From Podarcis raffonei (taxonomy: Eukaryota; Chordata; Lepidosauria; Squamata; Lacertidae): 64,000 nucleotides of DNA. Shown here piece after piece: positions 1 through 10,485 of the stretch (within the stretch, counting starts at the first letter, position 1; every line of letters begins with the position of its first letter). Below the pieces are notes generated by a model. The model ran no database searches. It saw nothing but the letters and a program-made list of their open reading frames with translations, and was not told the origin of the DNA. Where the stretch lies: positions 6,374,501 to 6,438,500 of the forward strand of contig NC_070603.1 in assembly GCF_027172205.1 (NCBI RefSeq), in the 5' to 3' direction. The position numbers were made by a program, and so were the translations under genes.

Positions 1-1706
1 TTGTCAGATAAGTGTCTTCCCGGGAGAAAGCCTGCCTGGTCTTTATGAATCTCACCCACCAAAACCCTCTTCAATCTTTTTGCCAAAATGTCTGCAAAAA
101 TTTTGTAATCCACATTGAGCAATGATATAGGGCGGTAGTTCTTAATCTGGTTCTTTTCAGTCTCAGATTTTGGTATAAGTGTAATGTATGCTTCTTTCCA
201 CGATTCAGGTGCCTTCTTCCCCTCTAAAATTTCATTGCAGACTTCCTTAAACGGTTGAATCAACCAGTCTTTCAAAACTTTGTAGTATCTGGAAGTCAAG
301 CCATCTGGTCCTAGAGATTTTCCCAATTTCATATTTTGAATGGCTCCCTCTATTTCTTGCTCAGTTATTTTCTGGTTCAAAGTCACTTTACTTTGTTCAG
401 ATATTTTTTGTAATCCATATTTTTTAAGAAATTCCTCTATCTCTTTTTCGTCCACCGGCCCTTGTGCATAAAGTTTTCTGAAATAACTCTGAAAGCAGTT
501 TCTAATCTCATTTGGCCTGAAAATGTTCTTTCCTTCAACCTCTAAGCTTGTAACCATATTCAACTTTTGCCTTTTCTTCAATTGCCATGCCAGAAGCTTC
601 CCACATTTATCTGCCGATTCAAATGTCTTTTGTCTCATTTGTTTTATTTTCCATTCTATCTCCTGGTTCATCAATCCCATATACTGTCTCTGGTAAAACT
701 TTATTTCTCTTAAAATTTCATGGGACTTTGGCTTTGATCTCAATTTCTTTTCACCTTCTTTTATTTTTTCCAAGATCCTATCTTTCTTTTCATTCTGTCT
801 CTTCTTTTTTAAAGTATTCTGCTGTATCAAAAATCCTCTCATGACGGCTTTACTTGCGTCCCAAATTGTTCTTTTCTCCACCTCTGTTTTCAGATTTATC
901 TCAAAATAGTCCTTCATAGTTTTCTGGGCCTTTCTGTACACCTCTTCATCTCTAAATAGGGAGTCATTCATCCTCCATCTGAAGGAACCAGCTGTTGTTA
1001 TGTTCATTTCCATCTTTACAGCATTATGGTCGGAGCAAGTCTTTGGGCAGATTTCCACTTTTTTTATCTTAGGTGCCATCCCACTAGTTACCCAAATTTG
1101 GTTGATTCTGGTCCAGGTCATTTTTGCTTCAGAGAAAAAAGTTCCCTCTCTCTCCAAAGGGTTTCTTGTTCTCCAAATGTCAATCAAGTCCATATTATCT
1201 GTCATTTCAAAAAAAGTCTTAGGTAGTCTCCCGTCCTTAGAAACCACCTGTCTTAGTGCTTTGTCCATATTTGTAGAGACCACTCCATTCATGTCTCCCA
1301 TCATAATTACATTGTAATCCAAATAGTCCATTAATGTCCCATGTAGTTTCTTAAAGAACTCTGACTTCCCTTCATTTGGAGCATAAATCCCAATTATCAA
1401 TAATTTTTCTCCTTGGACTTGTATTTCAATTGCCAAATATCTTCCTTGTTCATCTTTAAACATCAACTTAGGGGCCAATTTTTCCTTAGCATAAATCACC
1501 ACTCCTCTTTTTTTCACTTTGTCTGATGAAATAAATTCCTGTCCCAGTCTTTTATTAACAAGTAATTTTCTATGTATTCTAGTCACGTGGGTTTCTTGTA
1601 AACAAATCAAGTCCAATTGTTCTTTTTTTAAAATATGAAAAACCTCACGTCTTTTTCTGGGAAGGTTCAAACCATTACAATTCCAACTTAAAAATTGTAA
1701 AGCCAT
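1..1706 (-). CDS. L1 ORF2 protein, N-terminal part (copy A)
   Basis: Open frame for the first roughly 568 residues of L1 ORF2p, running off the left edge of the window. It covers the apurinic/apyrimidinic-type endonuclease (WNCNGL near residue 8, LQETH with the catalytic Glu at 38, SDHN from residue 225), the linker, and the start of the reverse transcriptase (PKSETEKNQIKNYRPISLL block). ORF2p nicks target DNA and reverse-transcribes L1 RNA at the nick. The first Met lies 8 nt past the ORF1 stop, the usual tight L1 arrangement. No interruption is seen in the visible part. Confidence 0.92.
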   Translation of the reverse strand, partial: MALQFLSWNCNGLNLPRKRREVFHILKKEQLDLICLQETHVTRIHRKLLVNKRLGQEFISSDKVKKRGVVIYAKEKLAPKLMFKDEQGRYLAIEIQVQGEKLLIIGIYAPNEGKSEFFKKLHGTLMDYLDYNVIMMGDMNGVVSTNMDKALRQVVSKDGRLPKTFFEMTDNMDLIDIWRTRNPLEREGTFFSEAKMTWTRINQIWVTSGMAPKIKKVEICPKTCSDHNAVKMEMNITTAGSFRWRMNDSLFRDEEVYRKAQKTMKDYFEINLKTEVEKRTIWDASKAVMRGFLIQQNTLKKKRQNEKKDRILEKIKEGEKKLRSKPKSHEILREIKFYQRQYMGLMNQEIEWKIKQMRQKTFESADKCGKLLAWQLKKRQKLNMVTSLEVEGKNIFRPNEIRNCFQSYFRKLYAQGPVDEKEIEEFLKKYGLQKISEQSKVTLNQKITEQEIEGAIQNMKLGKSLGPDGLTSRYYKVLKDWLIQPFKEVCNEILEGKKAPESWKEAYITLIPKSETEKNQIKNYRPISLLNVDYKIFADILAKRLKRVLVGEIHKDQAGFLPGRHLSD

Positions 1707-1714
1707 CTTGTTGT

Positions 1715-2719
1715 TTACTTAGTTACTCCTCCAACTGCCCCCAACAATTGTTCTTCCTTTGTTGGGGTTTTAAGTCCAAATGTCAAGTTCGAAATATCCG
1801 CTAAGTCCTTTGCCTCAGTAGTCAGGTCCACCACTTCCTTCACGAGGTCCTCTTCGTTTCTTTCCAAAAATTGTTCTTTATCTTGCACTGTTTTTATTTT
1901 GGTTTTTCCCCCTTTGTAATTAAAAGACAAGCCTTGTGGGAACTCCCATCTGTATATTATGTTATTCTTCTTCAACAAAGTGGTCAGGTCCTTGTAGTAA
2001 GTTCTCGCTTCCAAGATGTATTTAGGAATATCCTTATAAATCTGCACAAAGGAATTTTCAATCTCAAGAGATCTTTGAAATTGTAAATTTAATATTTTAT
2101 CTCTCTCCTCCTTAGATCTCAAAGTTATCAGGCAGTCCCTTGGGTTTTTCTTATTTTGTCTTCTGCCCAGTCTGAAGGCCGTGACTATCTTGAATTCCTC
2201 CTCTTTCGAATTTACTTGCCAAAATTCCGAAAATTCTTTTGTGAGGAACCCTACCAAATTGTCCTGTTCGCTTTCTGGGACTGCTCTCAATCTCAGATTC
2301 CTCTCCTTTCTCTGAAGTTCCATTAAAGACAGGGCCGCCTCATGTTCCTCCAGTTTTTTACAAACTGGTTCTAACTTTACTTGTGTGGATTCTGCAATGG
2401 TTTTTGCCTCTTCAGCAGTCTTACGAATTGCAACGTTTTCTTCAATTAATTTATTTATAGTCTCTGTATTAGATGCAACACTTTTGGTATTTAAATCTAG
2501 CTTCTCTGATAACTCTGTCAACTGTTTAGAATTTTCTGTGCCTTGCTTGGTCAAAGCTTCTAAGGACTCATTAATTTTTATTAATGCTTGTGTCACTGTA
2601 TCCATCCCTTTTTCCTGCCCTTCTACACCTGCAAGGGCTAAGCCTGATATAGAACCTCTTTTCCTTTGTGCAATTTTTGTTTTAGCTCTTGTTTTCATCT
2701 CATCTTCTTGGCCACTCAT
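1715..2719 (-). CDS. L1 ORF1 protein (copy A)
   Basis: A 334-residue ORF1p, the RNA-binding chaperone that coats L1 RNA. Residues about 40-160 have the Leu/Glu/Lys heptad character of the trimerising coiled coil. The segment from RKERNLRLRAVPE onward matches the RRM-like domain and C-terminal domain of L1 ORF1p (Transposase_22 family). It is identical in translation to the ORF1 copies at 10486-11490 and 19267-20271. Confidence 0.9.
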   Translation of the reverse strand: MSGQEDEMKTRAKTKIAQRKRGSISGLALAGVEGQEKGMDTVTQALIKINESLEALTKQGTENSKQLTELSEKLDLNTKSVASNTETINKLIEENVAIRKTAEEAKTIAESTQVKLEPVCKKLEEHEAALSLMELQRKERNLRLRAVPESEQDNLVGFLTKEFSEFWQVNSKEEEFKIVTAFRLGRRQNKKNPRDCLITLRSKEERDKILNLQFQRSLEIENSFVQIYKDIPKYILEARTYYKDLTTLLKKNNIIYRWEFPQGLSFNYKGGKTKIKTVQDKEQFLERNEEDLVKEVVDLTTEAKDLADISNLTFGLKTPTKEEQLLGAVGGVTK

Positions 2720-4258
2720 GTCCCAAGGTCGTTCCCACGGGAATTATTTCCAGATGGAAAACTCCACTGACTTGCTCTTTACACACTTGACTTTATGGCT
2801 ATTTTCCCACAACCCTCTAGAGGGAGCAGCTCACAGTTCAAGGTACAGAGAAACAAAGAGAAAAATGGCTACAACTCTCCCAATAAGTTTCCACTAAAAA
2901 GGCTGTCAGTTTGTATCTCCAACCAAACTCCTAACAATAGCAAATAAAGTCCCAACTTTGTATCGAGCACGCAAGGCACCAACTTTGTTTCCAATTTCAA
3001 ATGACAGTTTCCAGTCCCGGTGACTTACTCTTCTTTTAAAGCAGTCCTTTCCCAAGGGTTTAAAACGGCAGAGAAATCTTTTTCCTTTCACCTCTTTCAG
3101 ACAGGTAATACAAGTTCAAAATTCATCCCCCCCCCGCTCCTGCTGCTAAGGGGAGAGGTTCAAGTTCAATGTCTGGGTTAAATGGTAATAGAATTATCTT
3201 CCGTCAAATTGCAGCCTGTATGTCGTTACTTTAGTTGTCATCCAGTCCGGGAAAGGCAGACTTCCTTATTTTAACTCTTTCCCGTTTTCGGCCAAATTTT
3301 TAAATTTCTTGCTTTAAATCCCAAAAGTTTTCCAGTCCTACTCACAGGTAATTTGTAAATCCAAATGCCAGGAAGGAATCGGCGCTCTCCGTTATGGCGA
3401 CGCGGCTTCACTCCACGGGCTGGGTAGCGACTCTCAGCACCGCGCTCTCACCCGATGCTGCTCCGGAGCCTTTAAAAAGGCTCCTTCACAGTAACGGGGG
3501 GCGCTTAAGGTGCCCACCGAGTCTCCTTGTTCACAGGCTTCTGCGCCTGTGATTTTAGGGGTCCCCGCTTCGCCGTAGCGGTCAGACCCGAACTCGCGGA
3601 GTAGTCTCCCCGAGCGGAGCTCAGCAGGAGACCGCCATTAAACGCTGGCACCGACCGGAAGTCCCCCATTAAAAAAAAAAAAAGTATTAGAGACAACTAA
3701 AATCAATAAGGCAATGAATGGGGAAGGAATTCCATGGGGTCTCCTTAATTCAGCCTCTGTCAAGAGCTGCTAGGATTGCCAAATAACCTGAAAGATTATT
3801 GCTTTATGCCTTTGACAGCAGCTTGTTCTGTGAAGTCACACAGTGAAACTTCATTATGTATGAAGATAAATGTTCCTGTCTGATAATGTCCACAGATACA
3901 AGAGACCATAATCAATGCTGCAAGATTTTAATTTTAAAAAATTTAATTAAAAATGATCAACCTGATTCTAAAAGCACAGATGCAAGATATCATAATCAGT
4001 GTTGCAAGATTTTAATTTTAACTGACAAGCAGCTGCAGGACCTCAAACTGATTAGCCAGCATTTGCAGTGTAGGAGAAGCCTCTGGAGTCATTTGGCTGA
4101 TCTACACTGAATTTTTCCTCCTCATGGCAGGTGGGAAAGGAGGCAATTTAGATGGGGGGAAATACTTGGGAGAAGAAGGGAGCAGAGCAGTTATATTGCA
4201 ATATCTTTTAAGATGCTTCCCATTTAAACGTGTTTGGGGAGCCCAGAGCAGAGAATAT

Positions 4259-4619
4259 GGAAGGTATAACCTTCTGGATCAGACCAATGTCTCTTCTCAG
4301 CCACCATTCAGTTACCAGCAGATGACTTCTCGAAAGCAGCAATCAAGCGCACTCTCCCTTCCTGTCTTGGCTGTCCAATCCACTTTTAAAACCATCCAAG
4401 TGGGTGGGCATCCCTATCTCCTGTGGCTGTTAGATCTATATTTTAATTAAGAGAAGTACTTTCTATTAGCTGTCCTGGACCTTCCAACATTCATTAGATG
4501 TCCATGAGTTCTAGTGTTGGAGAATGAGAAGCAGTGTGGTGCAGTGGTTAGAGTTTCAGACTAGGACCTAGGAGACCTGGGTTCAAATCTCCACTTGGCA
4601 TACTGCTCATTGGGTGAGG
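4259..4619 (+). repeat. Old CR1-like repeat plus tRNA-type SINE, unit I
   Basis: Positions 4259-4525 resemble a dispersed reptile repeat recognised by phrases such as CTGGATCAGACCAATG, CCATCCAAGTGGGTGGGC and GAAGTACTTTCT. I assign it to CR1-type LINE debris with moderate confidence. From 4526 follows a tRNA-derived SINE head with an A-box (TGGTGCAGTGGTTA) and a B-box (GGTTCAAATCT). Both are fossil pieces; no tRNA gene is implied. Confidence 0.6.
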
Positions 4620-4787
4620 TCCCATTGGCTGGGGGCATGTACCAGTTTCAGAATTCAGATTTCTTCTCTGCTTCTACCTCTGATGCCCTCTAGGTGGTAG
4701 TAGGAGGGAACAGATGCTTCCAGTTAGGCTGGGCATGGAATATTTGCTCATTAAATTCAGAAAAAAGAGGAGAAATACAAGTACGTT

Positions 4788-4846
4788 TGCCCTTCTGTGT
4801 GTGTGTGGTGTGTACACACATCTACACACAAACACACACACATTTT
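4788..4846. repeat. GT/AC microsatellite, unit I
   Basis: A short GT run followed by an AC-rich run. The GT run is four bases longer in unit II (about 13571) and returns to the short form in unit III (about 22355). This makes it useful for telling units apart in read data. Confidence 0.8.
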
Positions 4847-5609
4847 TCTTATGAATATAAAAAGACACTTTTATGGGCTTCTTATAAATGGAGAAAGAGA
4901 GAGGGCAAGAAAGAAAGCAAAAAGTGGAGCTATATTTCCTGATGTGCACAATTGATTTGCTTAAATTGGAAAAACATCTCTTGATCTTGTACTTCTCATT
5001 GTATTCTCCAGTTCATCACATGACAAAATATGTCATATGTGTTTAAAAATCAGGTCAGTAAAGAATCACTAAAGAATGGGGGAAATACGTTGATTATTTA
5101 AAAAATATTTGCAAACATTTAACTACATTAGCAGGAAGAACACAACACAAGAAGTTAAATAATAACTTATTTGGAAACCAGACAGTAACAATTATAAGGA
5201 ACTATAGGGGAAATGCAGTGATAAAAGTGAAACCAGAAGATGAAACAGAAGGGGAGGAGGGAAATCCAATTATGTTTTTATTTCTGAAGATGTACTGCAT
5301 TTCAGATCTTTTGTAAAACTGAAAACTCGAAAAATAAAATTAACAAACAAAACAAATTGGGGATTGGACCTTGAGCAAGTGCAATATGTGATGCAGTGAT
5401 GGCAAAATAAGGCATATGACCTGTTGGATGCTAATGCTGGGCTTGCACAATATCTGAGCTTAGTGTTGCTTATGTCTAGATATTTATAGGATGATACTGT
5501 TTCTCTTCATTTGGTTGTTCAGTGAATAAGCAGCTAGCTAGAGCTATTGTTTATACTTGTTTTAGCTTGCCTCTGCTGCAAGCAGCTCATTGCTTCGTTT
5601 CTCCTTCCC

Positions 5610-5646
5610 CTCAATTACACTGCGAGGGAGGCTAAATAGAGCAGTG
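5610..5646 (+). promoter_or_regulatory. Putative core promoter of exon 1, unit I
   Basis: A TATA-like CTAAATAG at 5632-5639 lies about 110 nt upstream of the exon 1 start codon, preceded by ACTGCGAGGGAGG. It is conserved in all exon 1 copies. The position suits a short 5' UTR, but the box is weak and no transcription evidence exists here. Confidence 0.3.
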
Positions 5647-5746
5647 AGCTTCATGGTGGAGCAGGGGTTGGGATTTGGTTTCTCCAAGGCTTGCTAGGTC
5701 CCTGTGTGCCCCACTCTTGCAAGCTTATTGCCTGCTGGTTTTAGCC

Positions 5747-6059
5747 ATGTGGCTCTACCTGGCTGCCCTGCTGGGGCTTTACTTCCTTCGCCGATTGTAC
5801 CAGGAGAGACAGACGGTGGAGAACCTGACGGAAAAATATGTCTTCATCACGGGCTGTTCCTCTGGCTTTGGGAACCATCTTGCCAGGCATCTGGATGCCC
5901 GGGGTCTGCGGGTGCTGGCAGCCTGTCTCACGCAGAAGGGGGCAGAGCAGCTGGGCAAGGCCACCTCAGAGCGCTTGAAAACCACCATTCTGGATGTCAC
6001 CAGTACAGAGAGCGTTGCGGCAGCAACGGAGTGGGTGAAAGAACAAGTGGGGAACAAAG
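5747..6059 (+). CDS. RDH16/HSD17B6-like dehydrogenase, coding exon 1, copy I
   Basis: Encodes residues 1-104 plus one base of codon 105 of an SDR9C dehydrogenase. The start MWLYLA matches the known N-terminus of RDH16-type enzymes, so I prefer it over an in-frame Met 24 codons upstream whose extension looks like 5' UTR. Residues about 2-17 form the membrane anchor. TGCSSGFG (35-42) is the SDR cofactor motif TGxxxGxG. The exon ends at AACAAAG followed by GTAGCT, a good donor in the phase that exon 2 needs. No exons 2-4 follow within this unit, so it is a functional exon only if spliced across to 29948. Its protein sequence is identical to copy II. It may equally be an orphan exon. Confidence 0.85.
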
Positions 6060-6175
6060 GTAGCTTTTTGTTGTTTTGTTTCCATGCTCTGGATCAGGCC
6101 AGGGATTATCTGTATCATCATCTGCTTATCTTTACTCCACTTTCCCACAAAATGTGACCTGAGTGACTCCCAATA

Positions 6176-6417
6176 CAGTGGTACCTCGTGTTAAGTACCT
6201 AATTCGTTCCAGAGGTCTGTTCTTAACCTGAAACTGTTCTTAACCTGAAGCACCACTTTAGCTAATGGGGCCTCCTGCTGCCGCTGCACCGCCGGAGCAC
6301 AATTTCTGTTCTCATCCTGAAGCAAAGTTCTTAACACGAGGTACTATTTCTGGGTAAGTGGAGTCTGTTACCTGAAGCATATATAAGCTGAAGCATATGT
6401 AACCCGAGGTACCACTG
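6176..6417. mobile_element. Tigger-like MITE, unit I
   Basis: A 242-bp non-autonomous DNA element with inverted ends CAGTGGTACCTCG and CGAGGTACCACTG, flanked by TA on both sides, which suits a Tc1/mariner-pogo (Tigger) family. The inside carries repeated TTCTTAACCTGAA-type words on both strands, so its RNA could fold. It lies in intron 1 just after exon 1. Confidence 0.85.
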
Positions 6418-6739
6418 TATATAAAAAATAAAAAGTATGACCATTTAAAAAAGTATTTTTTTTTTTATAAAATTTTTATTGGCTTTTCAACATATATTAT
6501 AAGACACTACAAACAACAAACACAAACAAACAAACATAAAAACATGTATAATTTCATAAATTTTTTCATGTACCCACTTTCAGCGACTTCCCCATGCCTC
6601 CCTTTTCTGCATCCCTATTTTAAACTTTTTCAGCAACCCCTGATCTAAATTACTTATAAATTCCTTTCTTTAAACCCTTTTCTTTCCTCTTATCCAATCA
6701 TTTATCTCTGCAAATCTGCTATGCTTTACTCATGACATT

Positions 6740-9700
6740 TTAACACTCACTAATTTTACAAGAATTTTTAAGATAAAATTTGAATTTCTTCCAATCTTCT
6801 TCCACCGTCTCTTTCCCTTGGTCACGGATTCTGCCCGTCATCTCTGCCAATCCCATGTAGTCGATCACCTTCGTCTGCCACTCTTCCAGTGTGGGTAGTT
6901 CTTGTGTCTTCCAATACTTTGCTAGTAAAACTCTTGCTGCTGTTGTAGCATACATAAAAAACGTCCTATCTTTCTTTGACACCAATTGGCCTACCATGCC
7001 CAGGAGAAAAGCCTCTGGTTTCTTATAAAAGGTACACTTAAGCACCTTCTTAATTTCATTATAAATCATTTCCCAGAAGGCCTTAATCCTTGGGCACGTC
7101 CACCAAAGGTGATAAAAAGTACCTTCAGTTTCATTACATTTCCAGCATTTATTATTGGGCAAGTGATAGATTTTTGCAAGCTTGACTGGGGTCATGTACC
7201 ACCTATAAATCATTTTCATAATATTCTCTCTTAAGGCATTACATGCCGTAAACTTCATTCCGGTGGTCCATAACTGTTCCCAGTCAGCAAACATAATATC
7301 ATGTCCAATGTCCTGTGCCCATTTAATCATTGCTGATTTAACCGTTTCATCCTGTGTATTCCATTTCAACAGCAAGTTGTACATTCTTGACAAAGTCTTA
7401 GTATTGGGTTCTAACAATTCTGTTTCTAACTTTGACTTTTCCACCTGGAAGCCGATTTTCCTGTCCTGTTTAAATACTTCATTTATCTGGTAATAATGAA
7501 GCCAATCTCTTACTTTAGACTTCAGTTTTTCATAGCTCTGTAATTTCACATTTCCACCTTCTTGTTCTATAATTTCCCAATATTTTGGCCATTTAGATTC
7601 CATATTAAGTTTTTTGACTTCCTTAGCCTCCATTGGTGACAACCACCTAGGGGTTTTATTTTCCAACAGATCTTTATAACGAATCCAAACATTGTATAAT
7701 GCTTTCCTAACAATATGGTTTTTGAAACCTTTGTGAGTTTTTACCTTGTCATACCATATATACGCATGCCAACCAAACCTATTATTGAACCCTTCTAAGT
7801 CCAAAATGTCTGTGTTCTCAAGAAGTAGCCAGTCTTTCAGCCAGCAGAAAGCTGCTGCTTCATAGTACAATTTTAAGTCCGGCAGGGCAAACCCCCCTCT
7901 TTCTTTTGCATCAGTTAATATCTTAAATTTTATTCTGGGCTTTTTGCCCTGCCAGACAAATCTAGATATATCTTTCTGCCACTTCTTGAAACAGTCCATT
8001 CTGTCCAGAATCTGCAATGTTTGAAACAAAAACAACATTCTTGGCAAAACATTCATCTTGATAACAGCAATTCGGCCTAACAAGGAAAGTCTCAGATTCG
8101 ACCATATTTCTAAATCTTTCTTAATTTCTGTCCAACATTTCTCATAATTATCTTTAAATAAGTTCACATTCTTAGTTGTTAAATTAACCCCCAGATATTT
8201 CACTTTATTTGCTACCATTAATCCAGTTTCACTCTGAAACTTCTCTCTTTCCTCCACTGTTAGGTTTTTCCCCAATACCTTTGTTTTTTGTTTGTTTAGC
8301 TTAAAACCTGCTACTCGACCAAAAACTTGTATTATCTCCAAAACTCTTTTAGTACTAATGTCTGGCTCTTGCAAAGTTAGTACTAAATCATCTGCGAACG
8401 CTCTCAACTTATATTGTTTAGCTCCGACCTGAATCCCTTTAACCAGCTGGTCCCCTCTAATCATATTTAATAACACCTCCAGAACAGATATGAAAAGTAA
8501 TGGGGATATTGGGCACCCCTGTCGTGTCCCTTTTTCAATAGCAATTTCCTCAGTAACCACATTATTTACAATTAGTTTTGCTTTTTGTTCAGAATAGATT
8601 GCACCTATACCATTCTCAAAACCCTGGCCTACCCCCATTCCTTTGAGATTCTTTTTCATAAAACTCCAAGAGATATTGTCAAAGGCTTTCTCAGCGTCCA
8701 CAAATATTAATACTGCCTTCGTATTAATATTGTTTTCGAGTAACTCCATAATGTCTATTATATTTCTCACATTGTCAGATAAGTGTCTTCCCGGGAGAAA
8801 GCCTGCCTGGTCTTTATGAATCTCACCCACCAAAACCCTCTTCAATCTTTTTGCCAAAATGTCTGCAAAAATTTTGTAATCCACATTGAGCAATGATATA
8901 GGGCGGTAGTTCTTAATCTGGTTCTTTTCAGTCTCAGATTTTGGTATAAGTGTAATGTATGCTTCTTTCCACGATTCAGGTGCCTTCTTCCCCTCTAAAA
9001 TTTCATTGCAGACTTCCTTAAACGGTTGAATCAACCAGTCTTTCAAAACTTTGTAGTATCTGGAAGTCAAGCCATCTGGTCCTAGAGATTTTCCCAATTT
9101 CATATTTTGAATGGCTCCCTCTATTTCTTGCTCAGTTATTTTCTGGTTCAAAGTCACTTTACTTTGTTCAGATATTTTTTGTAATCCATATTTTTTAAGA
9201 AATTCCTCTATCTCTTTTTCGTCCACCGGCCCTTGTGCATAAAGTTTTCTGAAATAACTCTGAAAGCAGTTTCTAATCTCATTTGGCCTGAAAATGTTCT
9301 TTCCTTCAACCTCTAAGCTTGTAACCATATTCAACTTTTGCCTTTTCTTCAATTGCCATGCCAGAAGCTTCCCACATTTATCTGCCGATTCAAATGTCTT
9401 TTGTCTCATTTGTTTTATTTTCCATTCTATCTCCTGGTTCATCAATCCCATATACTGTCTCTGGTAAAACTTTATTTCTCTTAAAATTTCATGGGACTTT
9501 GGCTTTGATCTCAATTTCTTTTCACCTTCTTTTATTTTTTCCAAGATCCTATCTTTCTTTTCATTCTGTCTCTTCTTTTTTAAAGTATTCTGCTGTATCA
9601 AAAATCCTCTCATGACGGCTTTACTTGCGTCCCAAATTGTTCTTTTCTCCACCTCTGTTTTCAGATTTATCTCAAAATAGTCCTTCATAGTTTTCTGGGC

Positions 9701-10477
9701 CTTTCTGTACACCTCTTCATCTCTAAATAGGGAGTCATTCATCCTCCATCTGAAGGAACCAGCTGTTGTTATGTTCATTTCCATCTTTACAGCATTATGG
9801 TCGGAGCAAGTCTTTGGGCAGATTTCCACTTTTTTTATCTTAGGTGCCATCCCACTAGTTACCCAAATTTGGTTGATTCTGGTCCAGGTCATTTTTGCTT
9901 CAGAGAAAAAAGTTCCCTCTCTCTCCAAAGGGTTTCTTGTTCTCCAAATGTCAATCAAGTCCATATTATCTGTCATTTCAAAAAAAGTCTTAGGTAGTCT
10001 CCCGTCCTTAGAAACCACCTGTCTTAGTGCTTTGTCCATATTTGTAGAGACCACTCCATTCATGTCTCCCATCATAATTACATTGTAATCCAAATAGTCC
10101 ATTAATGTCCCATGTAGTTTCTTAAAGAACTCTGACTTCCCTTCATTTGGAGCATAAATCCCAATTATCAATAATTTTTCTCCTTGGACTTGTATTTCAA
10201 TTGCCAAATATCTTCCTTGTTCATCTTTAAACATCAACTTAGGGGCCAATTTTTCCTTAGCATAAATCACCACTCCTCTTTTTTTCACTTTGTCTGATGA
10301 AATAAATTCCTGTCCCAGTCTTTTATTAACAAGTAATTTTCTATGTATTCTAGTCACGTGGGTTTCTTGTAAACAAATCAAGTCCAATTGTTCTTTTTTT
10401 AAAATATGAAAAACCTCACGTCTTTTTCTGGGAAGGTTCAAACCATTACAATTCCAACTTAAAAATTGTAAAGCCAT
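6740..10477 (-). CDS. L1 ORF2 protein (endonuclease-reverse transcriptase), copy B
   Basis: A 1245-residue ORF2p. Residues 1 to about 235 are the APE-type endonuclease (WNCNGL at 8-13, catalytic Glu38 in LQETH, GDMN, SDHN from 225). The reverse transcriptase has LIPKSE...NYRPISLL, the QAGFLPGR block and the catalytic FADD at 694-697. The C-terminus has the L1 Cys motif (CWKC at 1111-1114, then H and C by about 1130). It drives target-primed reverse transcription of its own RNA. It differs from copy C by a single residue, Asn671 here versus Lys. Confidence 0.95.
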   Translation of the reverse strand: MALQFLSWNCNGLNLPRKRREVFHILKKEQLDLICLQETHVTRIHRKLLVNKRLGQEFISSDKVKKRGVVIYAKEKLAPKLMFKDEQGRYLAIEIQVQGEKLLIIGIYAPNEGKSEFFKKLHGTLMDYLDYNVIMMGDMNGVVSTNMDKALRQVVSKDGRLPKTFFEMTDNMDLIDIWRTRNPLEREGTFFSEAKMTWTRINQIWVTSGMAPKIKKVEICPKTCSDHNAVKMEMNITTAGSFRWRMNDSLFRDEEVYRKAQKTMKDYFEINLKTEVEKRTIWDASKAVMRGFLIQQNTLKKKRQNEKKDRILEKIKEGEKKLRSKPKSHEILREIKFYQRQYMGLMNQEIEWKIKQMRQKTFESADKCGKLLAWQLKKRQKLNMVTSLEVEGKNIFRPNEIRNCFQSYFRKLYAQGPVDEKEIEEFLKKYGLQKISEQSKVTLNQKITEQEIEGAIQNMKLGKSLGPDGLTSRYYKVLKDWLIQPFKEVCNEILEGKKAPESWKEAYITLIPKSETEKNQIKNYRPISLLNVDYKIFADILAKRLKRVLVGEIHKDQAGFLPGRHLSDNVRNIIDIMELLENNINTKAVLIFVDAEKAFDNISWSFMKKNLKGMGVGQGFENGIGAIYSEQKAKLIVNNVVTEEIAIEKGTRQGCPISPLLFISVLEVLLNMIRGDQLVKGIQVGAKQYKLRAFADDLVLTLQEPDISTKRVLEIIQVFGRVAGFKLNKQKTKVLGKNLTVEEREKFQSETGLMVANKVKYLGVNLTTKNVNLFKDNYEKCWTEIKKDLEIWSNLRLSLLGRIAVIKMNVLPRMLFLFQTLQILDRMDCFKKWQKDISRFVWQGKKPRIKFKILTDAKERGGFALPDLKLYYEAAAFCWLKDWLLLENTDILDLEGFNNRFGWHAYIWYDKVKTHKGFKNHIVRKALYNVWIRYKDLLENKTPRWLSPMEAKEVKKLNMESKWPKYWEIIEQEGGNVKLQSYEKLKSKVRDWLHYYQINEVFKQDRKIGFQVEKSKLETELLEPNTKTLSRMYNLLLKWNTQDETVKSAMIKWAQDIGHDIMFADWEQLWTTGMKFTACNALRENIMKMIYRWYMTPVKLAKIYHLPNNKCWKCNETEGTFYHLWWTCPRIKAFWEMIYNEIKKVLKCTFYKKPEAFLLGMVGQLVSKKDRTFFMYATTAARVLLAKYWKTQELPTLEEWQTKVIDYMGLAEMTGRIRDQGKETVEEDWKKFKFYLKNSCKISEC

Positions 10478-10485
10478 CTTGTTGT

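Larger units (their letters stand above)
1..3677 (-). mobile_element. L1 LINE, copy A (cut by window start)
   Basis: This is the 5' part of a minus-strand L1 retrotransposon; its 3' part lies beyond the left edge. It contains the 5' UTR (about 2720-3677), ORF1 and the start of ORF2. It matches copy B at an offset of 8771 bp almost base for base. The 5' end is the GC-rich block near 3400-3670, and an A-run then leads into the flank at 3681. It is copied together with its flanks as part of the tandem array, so it is not an independent insertion. Confidence 0.93.

Noticed and set aside
587-2897. Plus-strand open frames over L1 copy A, repeated over copies B and C
   Set aside because: They mirror the minus-strand L1 ORFs, repeat exactly with each copy, and show no protein family features.
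3856-4450. Two short frames (about 85 and 108 codons) present in all four units
   Set aside because: They lie in duplicated, repeat-derived DNA. Shared openness reflects recent copying, and one frame spans tandem-repeat steps.
4526-4610. tRNA gene suggested by A-box and B-box sequences
   Set aside because: No cloverleaf can be completed. It is a SINE head, as are the counterparts in other units and the head at 59700-59761.
5675-6157. A 160-codon frame starting upstream of exon 1 and running past its end (also at 14456 and 23338)
   Set aside because: The family N-terminus MWLYLA begins 24 codons later, and the frame past 6059 is intron. Only 5747-6059 and its counterparts are kept.
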